Source: Proteiniclasticum aestuarii
GTDB taxonomy: Bacteria > Bacillota > Clostridia > Clostridiales > Clostridiaceae
Reading direction: 5' to 3'
NCBI RefSeq assembly: GCF_017368455.1
Contig: NZ_JAFNJU010000004.1
Coordinates: 1 to 64,000 of the forward strand
DNA: 64,000 nucleotides
How positions within the stretch are numbered: the stretch's first letter is position 1; the number at the start of each line of letters is the position of its first letter. The notes under the pieces are model-generated. The model did no database searches and was not told the origin of the DNA. It worked only from the letters and a program-made list of their open reading frames with translations. This document shows positions 53,679-61,547 of this stretch, one piece after another. The position numbers and the translations under genes were made by a program.

Positions 53679-55973
53679 TCACTGCTTTTCCACAAAGATG
53701 TTTCCGCTGTACCCATCCACTGTGACACGCATCCCATCCGGTATTCTGCAGGCACCCGGTACGGAAACCACTGCAGGAATCCGGTATTCTCTGGCTACAA
53801 TGGAGCTGTGGGAGAGAATCCCTCCGGATTCGGCGATGACCGCTCCTGCTCTGGCAAAAAGCGGTGACCAGCCCACATCGGAATAGGGAATGATGAGAAC
53901 ATCTCCTTCCAGCAGTCTTTCAAAATCCGAAAAACCGTTCAGCACCCGTGCGGGTCCGCTGTATACACCAAGGGAGGTGGGAATGCCCCTGTAATCCTCA
54001 CAGGTGTCCTCCTGGCAGGGTGGCTGCTCCTTCCCTACGATGATCTCCGGAACACTCCTCTTCTCATAGCCCGCAAGCTCTTCCTTCCGCTGCCTGACAA
54101 GCTCCTTCAGCGGAAGCGTCTTCTTCTCTTCGATGAGCTCCACCAGCTCCTTCCAGTAGAGATAGTAGACATCCTCCTGATCCTCCAGGAGCCCTTCTTT
54201 GGCCAGCGCACTTCCGATCTTCACGAAGACATTTCGGAACTGTCCATAGCCGAAGGTGTAGAGAGAGCTGATGGATTCGCGCAGCACCGCATAGCGACTG
54301 GTTCTTCTGTAGAATACGCCATAGAGGCCTCTCTTGCCCATGGGCAGCTTCAGTTCATCAAACCGCATTCTTTCGTCTTCCTTCAGCGGTTCCGCTGCCA
54401 TTTCAACCATTTTCAGGATCAGCTCCGGCGTTTCCCGCCACGGAATCTTCGAGCAGTCATTGCCACTGTCACTGAAGTGCCCGAATCGTTCCAGGAAGAC
54501 GGAAATGTCCTTTTCCAGATTCTCTTTCTCCTCTATCGTCAAGGAGGCTTTGGGCAGCTGGTATTTCTTCTTGAGCTCTGTCAGATGGTAATGGGGGCTG
54601 TACTTGTTGGCCGCATCCTCCACCCCTTCAAGAAGGAGGTTACGGATGTCATAGCCTTGCTTTCTGAGAAACCCTGCCAGCATTCTGTGATGCATCATCA
54701 GCTCCATGGGTAGCATGATATTGAAATAGGCCACATCCTCCGTTTCTTCAGAAATCCTTCTTGCGATCATAAGATCCTCGTCCAGGGAGCCGCTTCGGCT
54801 AAGCTCCTCCCTGATGTCCTCGTAGACCTTCCATTTCAAAGGCTCCATTTTCCGGTATCTTTTTTCTGCCGTCAGAAAGCTTCTCGAGATTTTCACAAAT
54901 CCAGGCAGCCTTTTCACAGCCTTCATACCAGGTTTCATGTGGGGCTTTCTGGGACCATCCTGTTCCAGTCCCAGCAGAAGCTCCAGCCCTTCATAGGGAA
55001 TACCCAGGCTTTCAAAGACCTGCCCGAAAAGAGCCATATTGAAGTAGGCTCGTCCATAGTAATAGCCTGTGAGCGTTTCCGGGTTTATGCCGGTATCCCC
55101 TGTGAGCTGTACCAGAATCTGCGTCCAGATCTTATTGATCATGGTCGTGTTCACGGACCACACCAGGGGCTTGATGATGCCTGGAAGCATTTCTTTGGTG
55201 ATGCGGTTGGAATAAATGGGGATATCCAGCTGGGTGATGGGACGCACCTGGAGAAAATAGAGCCTTTCCCCGTCGTGAGCCCATTCCAGATCCACGGGTT
55301 TCCCATAGGATTTCGCAAGGTTATGGGCGTGCTCAGCCAGTTCTTTCGCGAAGGATTCCGTGATGATGTGCTCCTCCGGCTTTTCGATCCAGTTGCCCCA
55401 TTTGGACACCCATCGCTCCGGACTCGTCCTGGCCCGCACCTGCTCATCGCCGTTTCCTTCTCCAGCTTCAATGATGATCTCAGACAGACCGGTGATGGGA
55501 TTTTTGGAAAAAATAACCCCAGACGTTCTGGCATCGACCATTTCCTGAATGATCACCGCCATAAGAATCGACTGGGTGTCTATATGGTTGGTCACGCAGT
55601 AGGCCCGAAGCTTCTCCTCATACAAGGACTGCCAGACCTTCATGATAGAGGTGATGATTTCCTCTTCTCCCCGCACATTAAGATAGCTCTGAAAAAGACC
55701 AGCACAAGAAAACTCGCTGTGGTCTTCTATGGATGCAGACGAGCGAACCGCATAGACCTTATCCGGCTGTATGTATCCTCTGAGCTCCTCACGGATCTCC
55801 ATAAGAACCGATTCTCCCAGAAGGAGATAGTCCGATAGCGCATCCCAGCTCAGGACACATCCTTTGGGTACAGCATAGTTTTTTCGGATCAGATAGCGCA
55901 GGTTACTGGACTTGGATCCTCCTTTGATTCCGATGGAAGAATCCTCCAGGGCATACAGGTACTTCTCTCTCAT
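53679..55973 (-). CDS. PEP synthase/rifampin phosphotransferase-like enzyme
   Basis: A 764-residue protein in three parts. Residues 1-290 form the ATP-grasp PEP/pyruvate-binding domain (GGSKSSNLRYLIRKNYAVPKGCVL, YAVRSSASIEDHSEFSCAGLFQSYLNV, LEWAHDGERLYFLQVRPIT). The helical middle, about 290-680, is poorly conserved. The C-terminal swivelling domain has the catalytic His in GGILSHSSIVAREYRIPAVV. This order is that of rifampin phosphotransferase; true PEP synthase has a PEP/pyruvate barrel instead. It probably transfers phosphate from ATP to an unknown acceptor. ATG 55973 follows GAGGGG. It is the first gene of the cluster. Confidence 0.88.
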   Translation of the reverse strand: MREKYLYALEDSSIGIKGGSKSSNLRYLIRKNYAVPKGCVLSWDALSDYLLLGESVLMEIREELRGYIQPDKVYAVRSSASIEDHSEFSCAGLFQSYLNVRGEEEIITSIMKVWQSLYEEKLRAYCVTNHIDTQSILMAVIIQEMVDARTSGVIFSKNPITGLSEIIIEAGEGNGDEQVRARTSPERWVSKWGNWIEKPEEHIITESFAKELAEHAHNLAKSYGKPVDLEWAHDGERLYFLQVRPITQLDIPIYSNRITKEMLPGIIKPLVWSVNTTMINKIWTQILVQLTGDTGINPETLTGYYYGRAYFNMALFGQVFESLGIPYEGLELLLGLEQDGPRKPHMKPGMKAVKRLPGFVKISRSFLTAEKRYRKMEPLKWKVYEDIREELSRSGSLDEDLMIARRISEETEDVAYFNIMLPMELMMHHRMLAGFLRKQGYDIRNLLLEGVEDAANKYSPHYHLTELKKKYQLPKASLTIEEKENLEKDISVFLERFGHFSDSGNDCSKIPWRETPELILKMVEMAAEPLKEDERMRFDELKLPMGKRGLYGVFYRRTSRYAVLRESISSLYTFGYGQFRNVFVKIGSALAKEGLLEDQEDVYYLYWKELVELIEEKKTLPLKELVRQRKEELAGYEKRSVPEIIVGKEQPPCQEDTCEDYRGIPTSLGVYSGPARVLNGFSDFERLLEGDVLIIPYSDVGWSPLFARAGAVIAESGGILSHSSIVAREYRIPAVVSVPGACRIPDGMRVTVDGYSGNIFVEKQ

Positions 55974-56186
55974 TGGGATCCCCTCATTTTTATTTACATT
56001 AAATCTTTGCATCGGATTATATTACAACAAATATGATTGCATAATCGGTTTATGTATTATTCGACATAACCCTATTCTATTCTATAGCTGTATTATAAAC
56101 CCTGCTGGTTATTCTCACTACACAGCCGAATAACTTTGACAAAATATTCATAACGTTTCCATATTATCCATGTCATGTGAAAAAAT

Positions 56187-56225
56187 ATCAGGGCTTCCAC
56201 TCCAGATGAAGCGAAAACCCTGATT
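56187..56225 (-). terminator. terminator after the tocopherol-cyclase-like gene
   Basis: Minus strand pairs ATCAGGG with CCCTGAT, extended with wobbles, followed by ATTTTTTC. The stretch 55974-56186 holds only the upstream region of the PEP-synthase-like gene. Confidence 0.75.
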
Positions 56226-56233
56226 ATAGAGTT

Positions 56234-57151
56234 CTAATAGTGCACATCTATGGATGCCCTTTCGGTTTCAAGGAGAATCAGATCCTTTCCGTTTTTCTGA
56301 AGACGCACATCCATTCTCCCATCCAGAGATTCCTTGATCTTCGCCTTCATTTCTCCATGGTGCGGAGAGGCCAGCGCCAGAGGATGAGCCTGCTTTGCCC
56401 GGATAACCACGCTGTATGCCCCTTTGGTGAGGACAGCCACAAAGGAGTCCTCCCGCACTTTGAAGCGACGCATCCTGCTTCCCTCTATGCTGGAGAATCT
56501 GTATTCTTCTCCTTCATGATGAAGCACGAGAAAGAACCCTTTGGCGTGCTTTCCCAGGACAGGCACCGTGGCATAGCTGAAGGCCACGGAGCTTTTTTCC
56601 CAGTCATTGGCCTGGACCCATACATATTCTCTGGGAAAACCTGTTCCCCAGTCCTTCTCCATGTACCCGGGGGCCTGTTCCACTGTCCAGTTTCTTTCTC
56701 CGATCCGGAGGTTCCCGTTGACCTCATGGTCCATGCTGATGATGGCATGGTTGCATTCATTTGGAAAGGGCGTTAGCCATCCCATGATGCCAGGTTTCAG
56801 AAAAGATGTTCGGATAGGTGTGAATCTGCTGAAGTAGAATGTGCCTTTCACCGGATTTCCATTCAGTATAAAATCCAGAACCATCTCCTTTTCCGACAGA
56901 CTGTTCTTTCCAATCCGAAGAACGAAGGGATCCTTCTCGAAGGAGAAGGTCTCTATGGGATAGCGGATATAAGACGTCTTCTGATCCAGGCTGCTGGTGA
57001 ACTGTAGAAAAGCATGCCGGGTCTCTTCATGGGTCGTATAGCCCCATATGACGGAAAACATCAGATCGTTTTTCCGGTCATCCACTTTACAGAACCATCC
57101 CTCAAAAGCGTCTTTTTTCTTCATCCCTACCCTGATTCCGAACTGATTCAT
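56234..57151 (-). CDS. tocopherol-cyclase-like lipocalin-fold protein
   Basis: A 305-residue soluble protein. It carries YMEKDWGTGFPREYVWVQAN, the motif of the tocopherol cyclase/CrtC-like calycin family, after an N-terminal half rich in beta strands (KNDLMFSVIWGYTTH). Plant VTE1 cyclises prenyl-phytylquinols, but a clostridial anaerobe would not make tocopherol, so the ligand must differ; a hydrophobic lipid or isoprenoid is plausible. AGGTG lies before ATG 57151. It precedes the PEP-synthase/acyltransferase/ABC cluster on the same strand but has its own terminator. Confidence 0.82.
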   Translation of the reverse strand: MNQFGIRVGMKKKDAFEGWFCKVDDRKNDLMFSVIWGYTTHEETRHAFLQFTSSLDQKTSYIRYPIETFSFEKDPFVLRIGKNSLSEKEMVLDFILNGNPVKGTFYFSRFTPIRTSFLKPGIMGWLTPFPNECNHAIISMDHEVNGNLRIGERNWTVEQAPGYMEKDWGTGFPREYVWVQANDWEKSSVAFSYATVPVLGKHAKGFFLVLHHEGEEYRFSSIEGSRMRRFKVREDSFVAVLTKGAYSVVIRAKQAHPLALASPHHGEMKAKIKESLDGRMDVRLQKNGKDLILLETERASIDVHY

Positions 57152-57404
57152 GCTGCACCTCGTTTCTTTGCACTGATTTTTTTCATTATCTCATGAATCG
57201 GAAGATGATGCATCGGTTTATCACGCTTCGTTCTCAAATTTCTTAAGCAGGCAAAAAAGACAGCGCAGCAGTTCTGAAAAAGGAAGCATCTGAGACTTAT
57301 GAAATATTAAAGCATTCTACACCAGAACTTAAGAACTCTGTGCTATCCTTTGACCTATAAGCATAATCGCCAATCACAAAAACGATACCTAAAAGGAGTA
57401 TGAT

Positions 57405-58379
57405 ATGATGAAACTAAAAATCGGAAATAAGAAGACATGGACCCCTCTCCTGGCCATCATGATGGTTATGGCCCTCTCTTTCTCCTTCCTGGCAGAAAAG
57501 AAGGCTTATGCCTCTGAGCTCACCCAGCCGGTGTTCGCCTACGGGGAAAGCCTGACGGATGCGGAAAAGGCTTCCACCGCAGATCTTCTTGATACAAGTG
57601 AGAATGCAACGGAAATCGAAGTGAGGATCGATGAGCTGAACGATATCCTGCATAACGACTATGACTACTATCAGGTCTATTCCTCCGTATATCTTGAACC
57701 TGCCGACACCAATGAAGGGGTCAACGTGGAAATCATCACCCCACAGACCATCACGAAAATCACCCCTGCCCAGTATCAGAACGCCGCCATCACAGCAGGC
57801 GCTGTGAATCTCAACATCAGAATCGCCTCCGTGAAAGCGGTGGATGGTTCCGGTGCACTGGCTGGTGTCTACAAAGCCTTCAGCGATGCCAATGTGGAGC
57901 TTCCGGAGGAGAACATCGTCGCCGCCCAGGAAGAACTGGAGGAGACCTCCGACATCAGTGAAGAAAACGAAGGAAAAGAAGGATTCTCAGATGATCTTCT
58001 GAACGCAGCCATTGCGGAAATCAAAGCCCAGATCCAGAAGGAAAAAGACGACAACAATGGTGAGATTTCAGAGACTACCATCATCAGCATCGTGAATACC
58101 GTCATCAACAACTATAATCTGGGTGATGTGCTCACAGAAGAAAACAAGCAGAGACTCATCGATCTCATGGGCAAGTTCTCCGAGCTGGAGTTCACCGATG
58201 AGCAGAAAGAAGCCATCAAGGATTTCGGAAAGAACCTCATTGAAGAAGGCGGAGACCTTCTGGAGGATGTGAAATCCACCTGGGATGGTCTGGATGATGA
58301 AGTAAAGACCGGCATCACAGGCTTCTTCAAGGACCTCATGGAATCCATCGCCGATTTCTTCAGAGGACTCTTTTCCTGA
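57405..58379 (+). CDS. DUF1002 secreted protein
   Basis: A 324-residue exported protein with an N-terminal signal peptide (KTWTPLLAIMMVMALSFSF, cleavage likely after AYAS). The DUF1002 part has YGESLTDAEKAST near residue 46 and ITAGAVNLNIRIASVKAVDG. The C-terminal 150 residues are helical and acidic. Function is unknown; the family is found in sporeforming and gut Firmicutes. ATG 57405 follows AAGGAG at 6 nt. Confidence 0.88.
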   Translation: MMKLKIGNKKTWTPLLAIMMVMALSFSFLAEKKAYASELTQPVFAYGESLTDAEKASTADLLDTSENATEIEVRIDELNDILHNDYDYYQVYSSVYLEPADTNEGVNVEIITPQTITKITPAQYQNAAITAGAVNLNIRIASVKAVDGSGALAGVYKAFSDANVELPEENIVAAQEELEETSDISEENEGKEGFSDDLLNAAIAEIKAQIQKEKDDNNGEISETTIISIVNTVINNYNLGDVLTEENKQRLIDLMGKFSELEFTDEQKEAIKDFGKNLIEEGGDLLEDVKSTWDGLDDEVKTGITGFFKDLMESIADFFRGLFS

Positions 58380-58404
58380 CCTGAAACAGACCGATCACCC
58401 CACA

Positions 58405-58432
58405 GGGAGAAGCGATGCGCTTCTCCTTTTCC
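58405..58432 (+). terminator. terminator after the DUF1002 gene
   Basis: 8-bp stem GGAGAAGC/GCTTCTCC with a 5-nt loop, followed by TTTTCCTTT. Confidence 0.8.
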
Positions 58433-58589
58433 TTTGCCCGAAACCCTTTGGAGTCCTCTCCCCTGTCGGAACTACAGAACATGAACCCGCACAATTGAAA
58501 TTCACAAGGATTTCATAATATTCACACTTAAGGCCGAGGATATTCATTTTCAGATGATACAATGAAAAAAAGGAAAGGAGCGGATGAGC

Positions 58590-58835
58590 ATGAAAAGTGA
58601 AGCTCTTTACAAGATCATCGGAGGAATCGTCGGGTTTGTCGTCGGCATCATAGCCGGCGGTTATCTGGGCCTGGTTCTTGGCGGAACGCTTCTGGGTGGA
58701 TTTGACATCTATGAATCCATCGGCATGGAAGGCTATGAACTGACCACCTACATCGGTGCGCTCATCGGTGCTGTGGCCTTTGCCCTATGGGGCATTCGCA
58801 TAGCCATGAAGCTTTCCGCACCAAAAGAAAAATAA
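58590..58835 (+). CDS. small two-helix membrane protein
   Basis: An 81-residue protein with hydrophobic Gly-rich segments near residues 9-32 (IIGGIVGFVVGIIAGGYLGLVLGG) and 53-73. It resembles no family I can name. ATG 58590 is favoured because AAGGAG lies 9 nt upstream; ATG 58584 is too close to it. It ends just before a strong terminator, so it is a single-gene unit. Confidence 0.75.
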   Translation: MKSEALYKIIGGIVGFVVGIIAGGYLGLVLGGTLLGGFDIYESIGMEGYELTTYIGALIGAVAFALWGIRIAMKLSAPKEK

Positions 58836-58874
58836 CAGCGGAATCAGAATTCTCTTCTGGTTCTGCTGTTATTT
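58832..58874 (+). terminator. terminator after the small membrane protein
   Basis: Stem AATAACAGCGGAAT/GTTCTGCTGTTATT (two mismatches or wobbles) followed by TTTTG. Confidence 0.75.
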
Positions 58875-58935
58875 TTGTCTGCACGCTCAGGATGCCCAGT
58901 GAAGTCTTGCCCATACCGGATATAGCTTCTGAACT

Positions 58936-59409
58936 TCATTCAATCTCCATCTTCCGGATACTCTTCTCCAGGGCTTCCAGTATATAGACCACATCGAATC
59001 CGAATCTTCTGTATCCTTCGATGACTGTCTGAAGATAATCACTGCTTGGCAGATTGTATGCACGGTTGTCCTCGTATTCCTTTCTCATGACGTAGGCCAT
59101 GGCATGGACCACGCCCCCGTCTTCCGTTTTCACCGGCAGGTCCACTTTGTCATACATGAGGGGATACTCCTCATACTCATCCAGGGAGACTTCATCTTCA
59201 GGCGTGAGCCGCCATAGTCCCACCGGAACCATGGAGCCTTCTTTCCTTTCAATGGTCAGAAAAGCATTCTTCTCTTCCCCTTTGAAGAGGAGACAGTAAT
59301 CCGATAGCATGCCTTTTCCTATGACTTCCCCATCCGGACATCTCTTTTTCATATCGTCCACATTCAGATTGGACCCGTAGGCCAGGCTGATGGTCCACTT
59401 TTCATTCAT
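58936..59409 (-). CDS. gamma-glutamylcyclotransferase-like protein
   Basis: A 157-residue AIG2/GGCT-fold protein with the substrate loop AYGSNL (residues 9-14) and the catalytic-type Glu in DEYEEYPLMY. Related enzymes convert gamma-glutamyl amines to 5-oxoproline. ATG 59409 is preferred since homology begins there and AAGGAG lies 10 nt upstream; the frame is open 51 codons further without a site. Confidence 0.88.
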   Translation of the reverse strand: MNEKWTISLAYGSNLNVDDMKKRCPDGEVIGKGMLSDYCLLFKGEEKNAFLTIERKEGSMVPVGLWRLTPEDEVSLDEYEEYPLMYDKVDLPVKTEDGGVVHAMAYVMRKEYEDNRAYNLPSSDYLQTVIEGYRRFGFDVVYILEALEKSIRKMEIE

Positions 59410-59575
59410 CTCCACACTTCTCCTTCCCTGCTCCACTGTTCCAGAAGATTTTTCATTATCATAGCACAGCTTCCTTTTCCTCTGCAATGTGGAGGAAGTG
59501 AACACTTCATGAAACTGTCTCCTTCCACAAAAATGGATGCGCCGGAGAAAGGGGCGACACAACCACCCGGACTCT

Positions 59576-59887
59576 TTATCTGAACTTCACCGCAGTTCCA
59601 TAGGCTATGACTTCGGCCGCCCCTGTCATCACTGCAGCAGAGGAATACCGGATGTTCACCACAGCATCTGCCCCCAGTGCAGTAGCCTCTTCCACCATTC
59701 TTTTTGTCGCCAGAGCCCTGGCGTCATTCATCATTTCATTGTATGCCTTCAGTTCACCACCAACAAGAGTCTTAAACCCCTGGGAAATATCTCTCCCCAG
59801 ATTTTTCGACTGAATGGTGCTTCCTTTGACGATGCCGAGCATCTCCAGCTCTTTTCCCGTGATGTAATCAGTATTTACTAAGATCAT
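59576..59887 (-). CDS. YbjQ family protein (UPF0145)
   Basis: A 103-residue YbjQ-like protein with VNTDYITGKELEMLGIVKGSTI, RALATKRMVEEATALGADAVVNIRY and VIAYGTAVKF. It is predicted to bind metal or assemble as a pentamer; function is unknown. ATG 59887 follows GGGGGAG. It overlaps the upstream small membrane-protein gene by 20 nt, so translation of the two is coupled. Confidence 0.9.
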   Translation of the reverse strand: MILVNTDYITGKELEMLGIVKGSTIQSKNLGRDISQGFKTLVGGELKAYNEMMNDARALATKRMVEEATALGADAVVNIRYSSAAVMTGAAEVIAYGTAVKFR

Positions 59888-60101
59888 CTTCTTCTCCCCC
59901 TTTGATTTCACGAATTCTTTCCAGCAGCATATATGAGATCAACCCAATGAACCCCGCAGGAACAAGCAGCAGCAGTATTTTCAGAAGAAACGGTATTTCT
60001 TCTCTGGTAGACCAGCCCATCCACATATAGAAGATGAAATAACAGATCACGAGAACCGTGATCACGACTGGTGCGACCATTTTCTTCCTGTGTTTTTTCA
60101 T
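59868..60101 (-). CDS. small membrane protein; ribosome site matches the candidate sRNA
   Basis: A 77-residue protein with two predicted helices near residues 9-29 and 38-60, basic start (KKHRKKM) and acidic tail. No family is recognised. The ribosome site is a run of six G residues 6 nt before ATG 60101. The 14 nt ATTGGGGGGATTCA (60103-60116, minus strand) are the exact complement of one loop and flank of the candidate sRNA at 28787-28932. Its mRNA continues into ybjQ, so the pair would be controlled together. Confidence 0.8.
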   Translation of the reverse strand: MKKHRKKMVAPVVITVLVICYFIFYMWMGWSTREEIPFLLKILLLLVPAGFIGLISYMLLERIREIKGGEEDDLSKY

Positions 60102-60102
60102 G

Positions 60103-60116
60103 TGAATCCCCCCAAT
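60103..60116 (-). promoter_or_regulatory. candidate sRNA target site over the ribosome-binding site
   Basis: Fourteen contiguous bases, including the whole Shine-Dalgarno G-run, complementary to minus-strand positions 28839-28852. Pairing would block ribosome binding. This is inference from complementarity only. Confidence 0.5.
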
Positions 60117-60304
60117 CAGTATCCTACAGAATCATTATATATCATTAGCGCATGCATGGTATAGTTTTACTTCATAATCCGAGCAATTAATTTCTGAAGT
60201 CCATGGATGACTCTACTCAGTACAAAGAAAGATTCGAAAGAGCGGAACGGATCCCACTGCTTCTGTCAGCCTCTCAGAGGAGCGAACACGGATATCATTT
60301 CCAC

Positions 60305-60333
60305 TTTCCATATATTCACAATAGTTTTATAAT
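60305..60333 (+). promoter_or_regulatory. promoter of the 296-residue GNAT gene
   Basis: TTTCCA (60305-60310), a 17-bp spacer and a perfect TATAAT (60328-60333), 25 bp before the start. Confidence 0.6.
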
Positions 60334-60357
60334 AGCCTTAACAAATCAAGGAGAGTG

Positions 60358-61248
60358 ATGTCCATGCCCCTGACTTTTCGAAATTACAGACTGCTGTCAG
60401 ATTTTGAACCTGTAAGCCGATTTCTTCGGGAAAACTTCGGCCGGTATATGCGAAACGGCATTATCCCTCAACCCTACTTCGAGTATGCCCATACACATCC
60501 CTATTTCGACCATAAACTGACCCATCGCTTCGGACTCTGGGAAGATGATGAAGGAATCGCCGCTGTAGCCTGCTATGAAATGAATATAGGGGAAGCACTA
60601 CTTCTCACAAGACCGGACCTCTCGCACCTGAAACCCATGCTGCTTGATTACGCGGAAGAAGAACTGGCGAAGATAGAGGAAGACGGCAAGAGGATGCTCA
60701 CGGTTTATGCTTTTGGCTATGAAGAGAAGCTCACCAATGAACTGATACGCAGAGGCTATGAGAAGAGCTATGTGGAGGAAATCACGGTTTTCGACTATGC
60801 CAGGGGTTTCCGGGAAACCGCCTTGCCCGAAGGGTTTACGATCGTTTCTCTGGAAGAGGACAACGACTTCAGAAAAATCAACCATGTGCTCTGGAAGGGC
60901 TTCGACCACGGGGATGAGCCCGATGACGATCTGGATGGTCGCAGACTCATGCAGAGCGGCCCTCACTTCAGCAAGGAGCTCACCACCATCATCAAGGCAC
61001 CCGATGGGGAGTACGCCTGTTATGCCGGCATGTGGGTGGATGGGGTCAATGACTTCGCCTATCTCGAGCCCCTGGCCACAGACCCGAAATACAGAAGAAT
61101 GGGACTGGCCTCCATCGCCCTCACCGAAGCCATGAAAAAGACCGTGAAATACGGCGCCACCTACTGCTTTGGGGGAAACAGGGAGTTCTACCATGCCATG
61201 GGCTTCGAGACGGTGACGACTCGTGAATACTGGAAGAAGACCTGGTAA
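60358..61248 (+). CDS. GNAT acetyltransferase, two-domain
   Basis: A 296-residue protein with two GNAT-like halves. The C-terminal half keeps the acetyl-CoA loop TDPKYRRMGLASIALTEAM (near residue 250) and YCFGGNREFYHAMGF. The N-terminal half has no clear loop and may be degenerate. Substrate is unknown. AAGGAG (60348-60353) serves ATG 60358 or ATG 60364; both are in frame. Confidence 0.88.
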   Translation: MSMPLTFRNYRLLSDFEPVSRFLRENFGRYMRNGIIPQPYFEYAHTHPYFDHKLTHRFGLWEDDEGIAAVACYEMNIGEALLLTRPDLSHLKPMLLDYAEEELAKIEEDGKRMLTVYAFGYEEKLTNELIRRGYEKSYVEEITVFDYARGFRETALPEGFTIVSLEEDNDFRKINHVLWKGFDHGDEPDDDLDGRRLMQSGPHFSKELTTIIKAPDGEYACYAGMWVDGVNDFAYLEPLATDPKYRRMGLASIALTEAMKKTVKYGATYCFGGNREFYHAMGFETVTTREYWKKTW

Positions 61249-61342
61249 GGCTTTCTCCTGCAGGCCTTCGAAGGAGAAAGGCTGATCGTCACGTATGACC
61301 AGCTCCATGAAGTCAATATATTCTATTATGTTCTGTAAAAGA

Positions 61343-61371
61343 TTGTATCTATATGATTATCTTGATATAAT
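61343..61371 (+). promoter_or_regulatory. promoter of the flotillin gene
   Basis: TTGTAT (61343-61348), a 17-bp spacer and a perfect TATAAT (61366-61371). The transcript would have a leader of about 170 nt. Confidence 0.7.
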
Positions 61372-61434
61372 ATATACAATCCGCTTAATGAATATTTTTA
61401 GAATTCAAGAAAAATACAGATCAGACAGACAAAC

Positions 61435-61474
61435 CCAAGTCCGTATCTTTTTGGATATGGACCTGGGTTTTCAC
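61435..61474 (+). terminator. terminator-like hairpin in the flotillin leader
   Basis: Stem AACCCAAGTCCGTATC/GATATGGACCTGGGTT (two mismatches or wobbles) followed by TTTTCACTTT. It is downstream of the promoter at 61343 and upstream of the flotillin start, so it may be an attenuator or the end of a short RNA. Confidence 0.55.
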
Positions 61475-61547
61475 TTTCGGTATGAAATGCAGGGTCTCCG
61501 ATCATGCATGCATATATAATAAGATCAAATTTGAAGGAGTGTTGTAC

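Noticed and set aside
61295-61519. 74-codon ORF before flotillin
   Set aside because: It crosses the flotillin promoter and leader hairpin and has no ribosome site.
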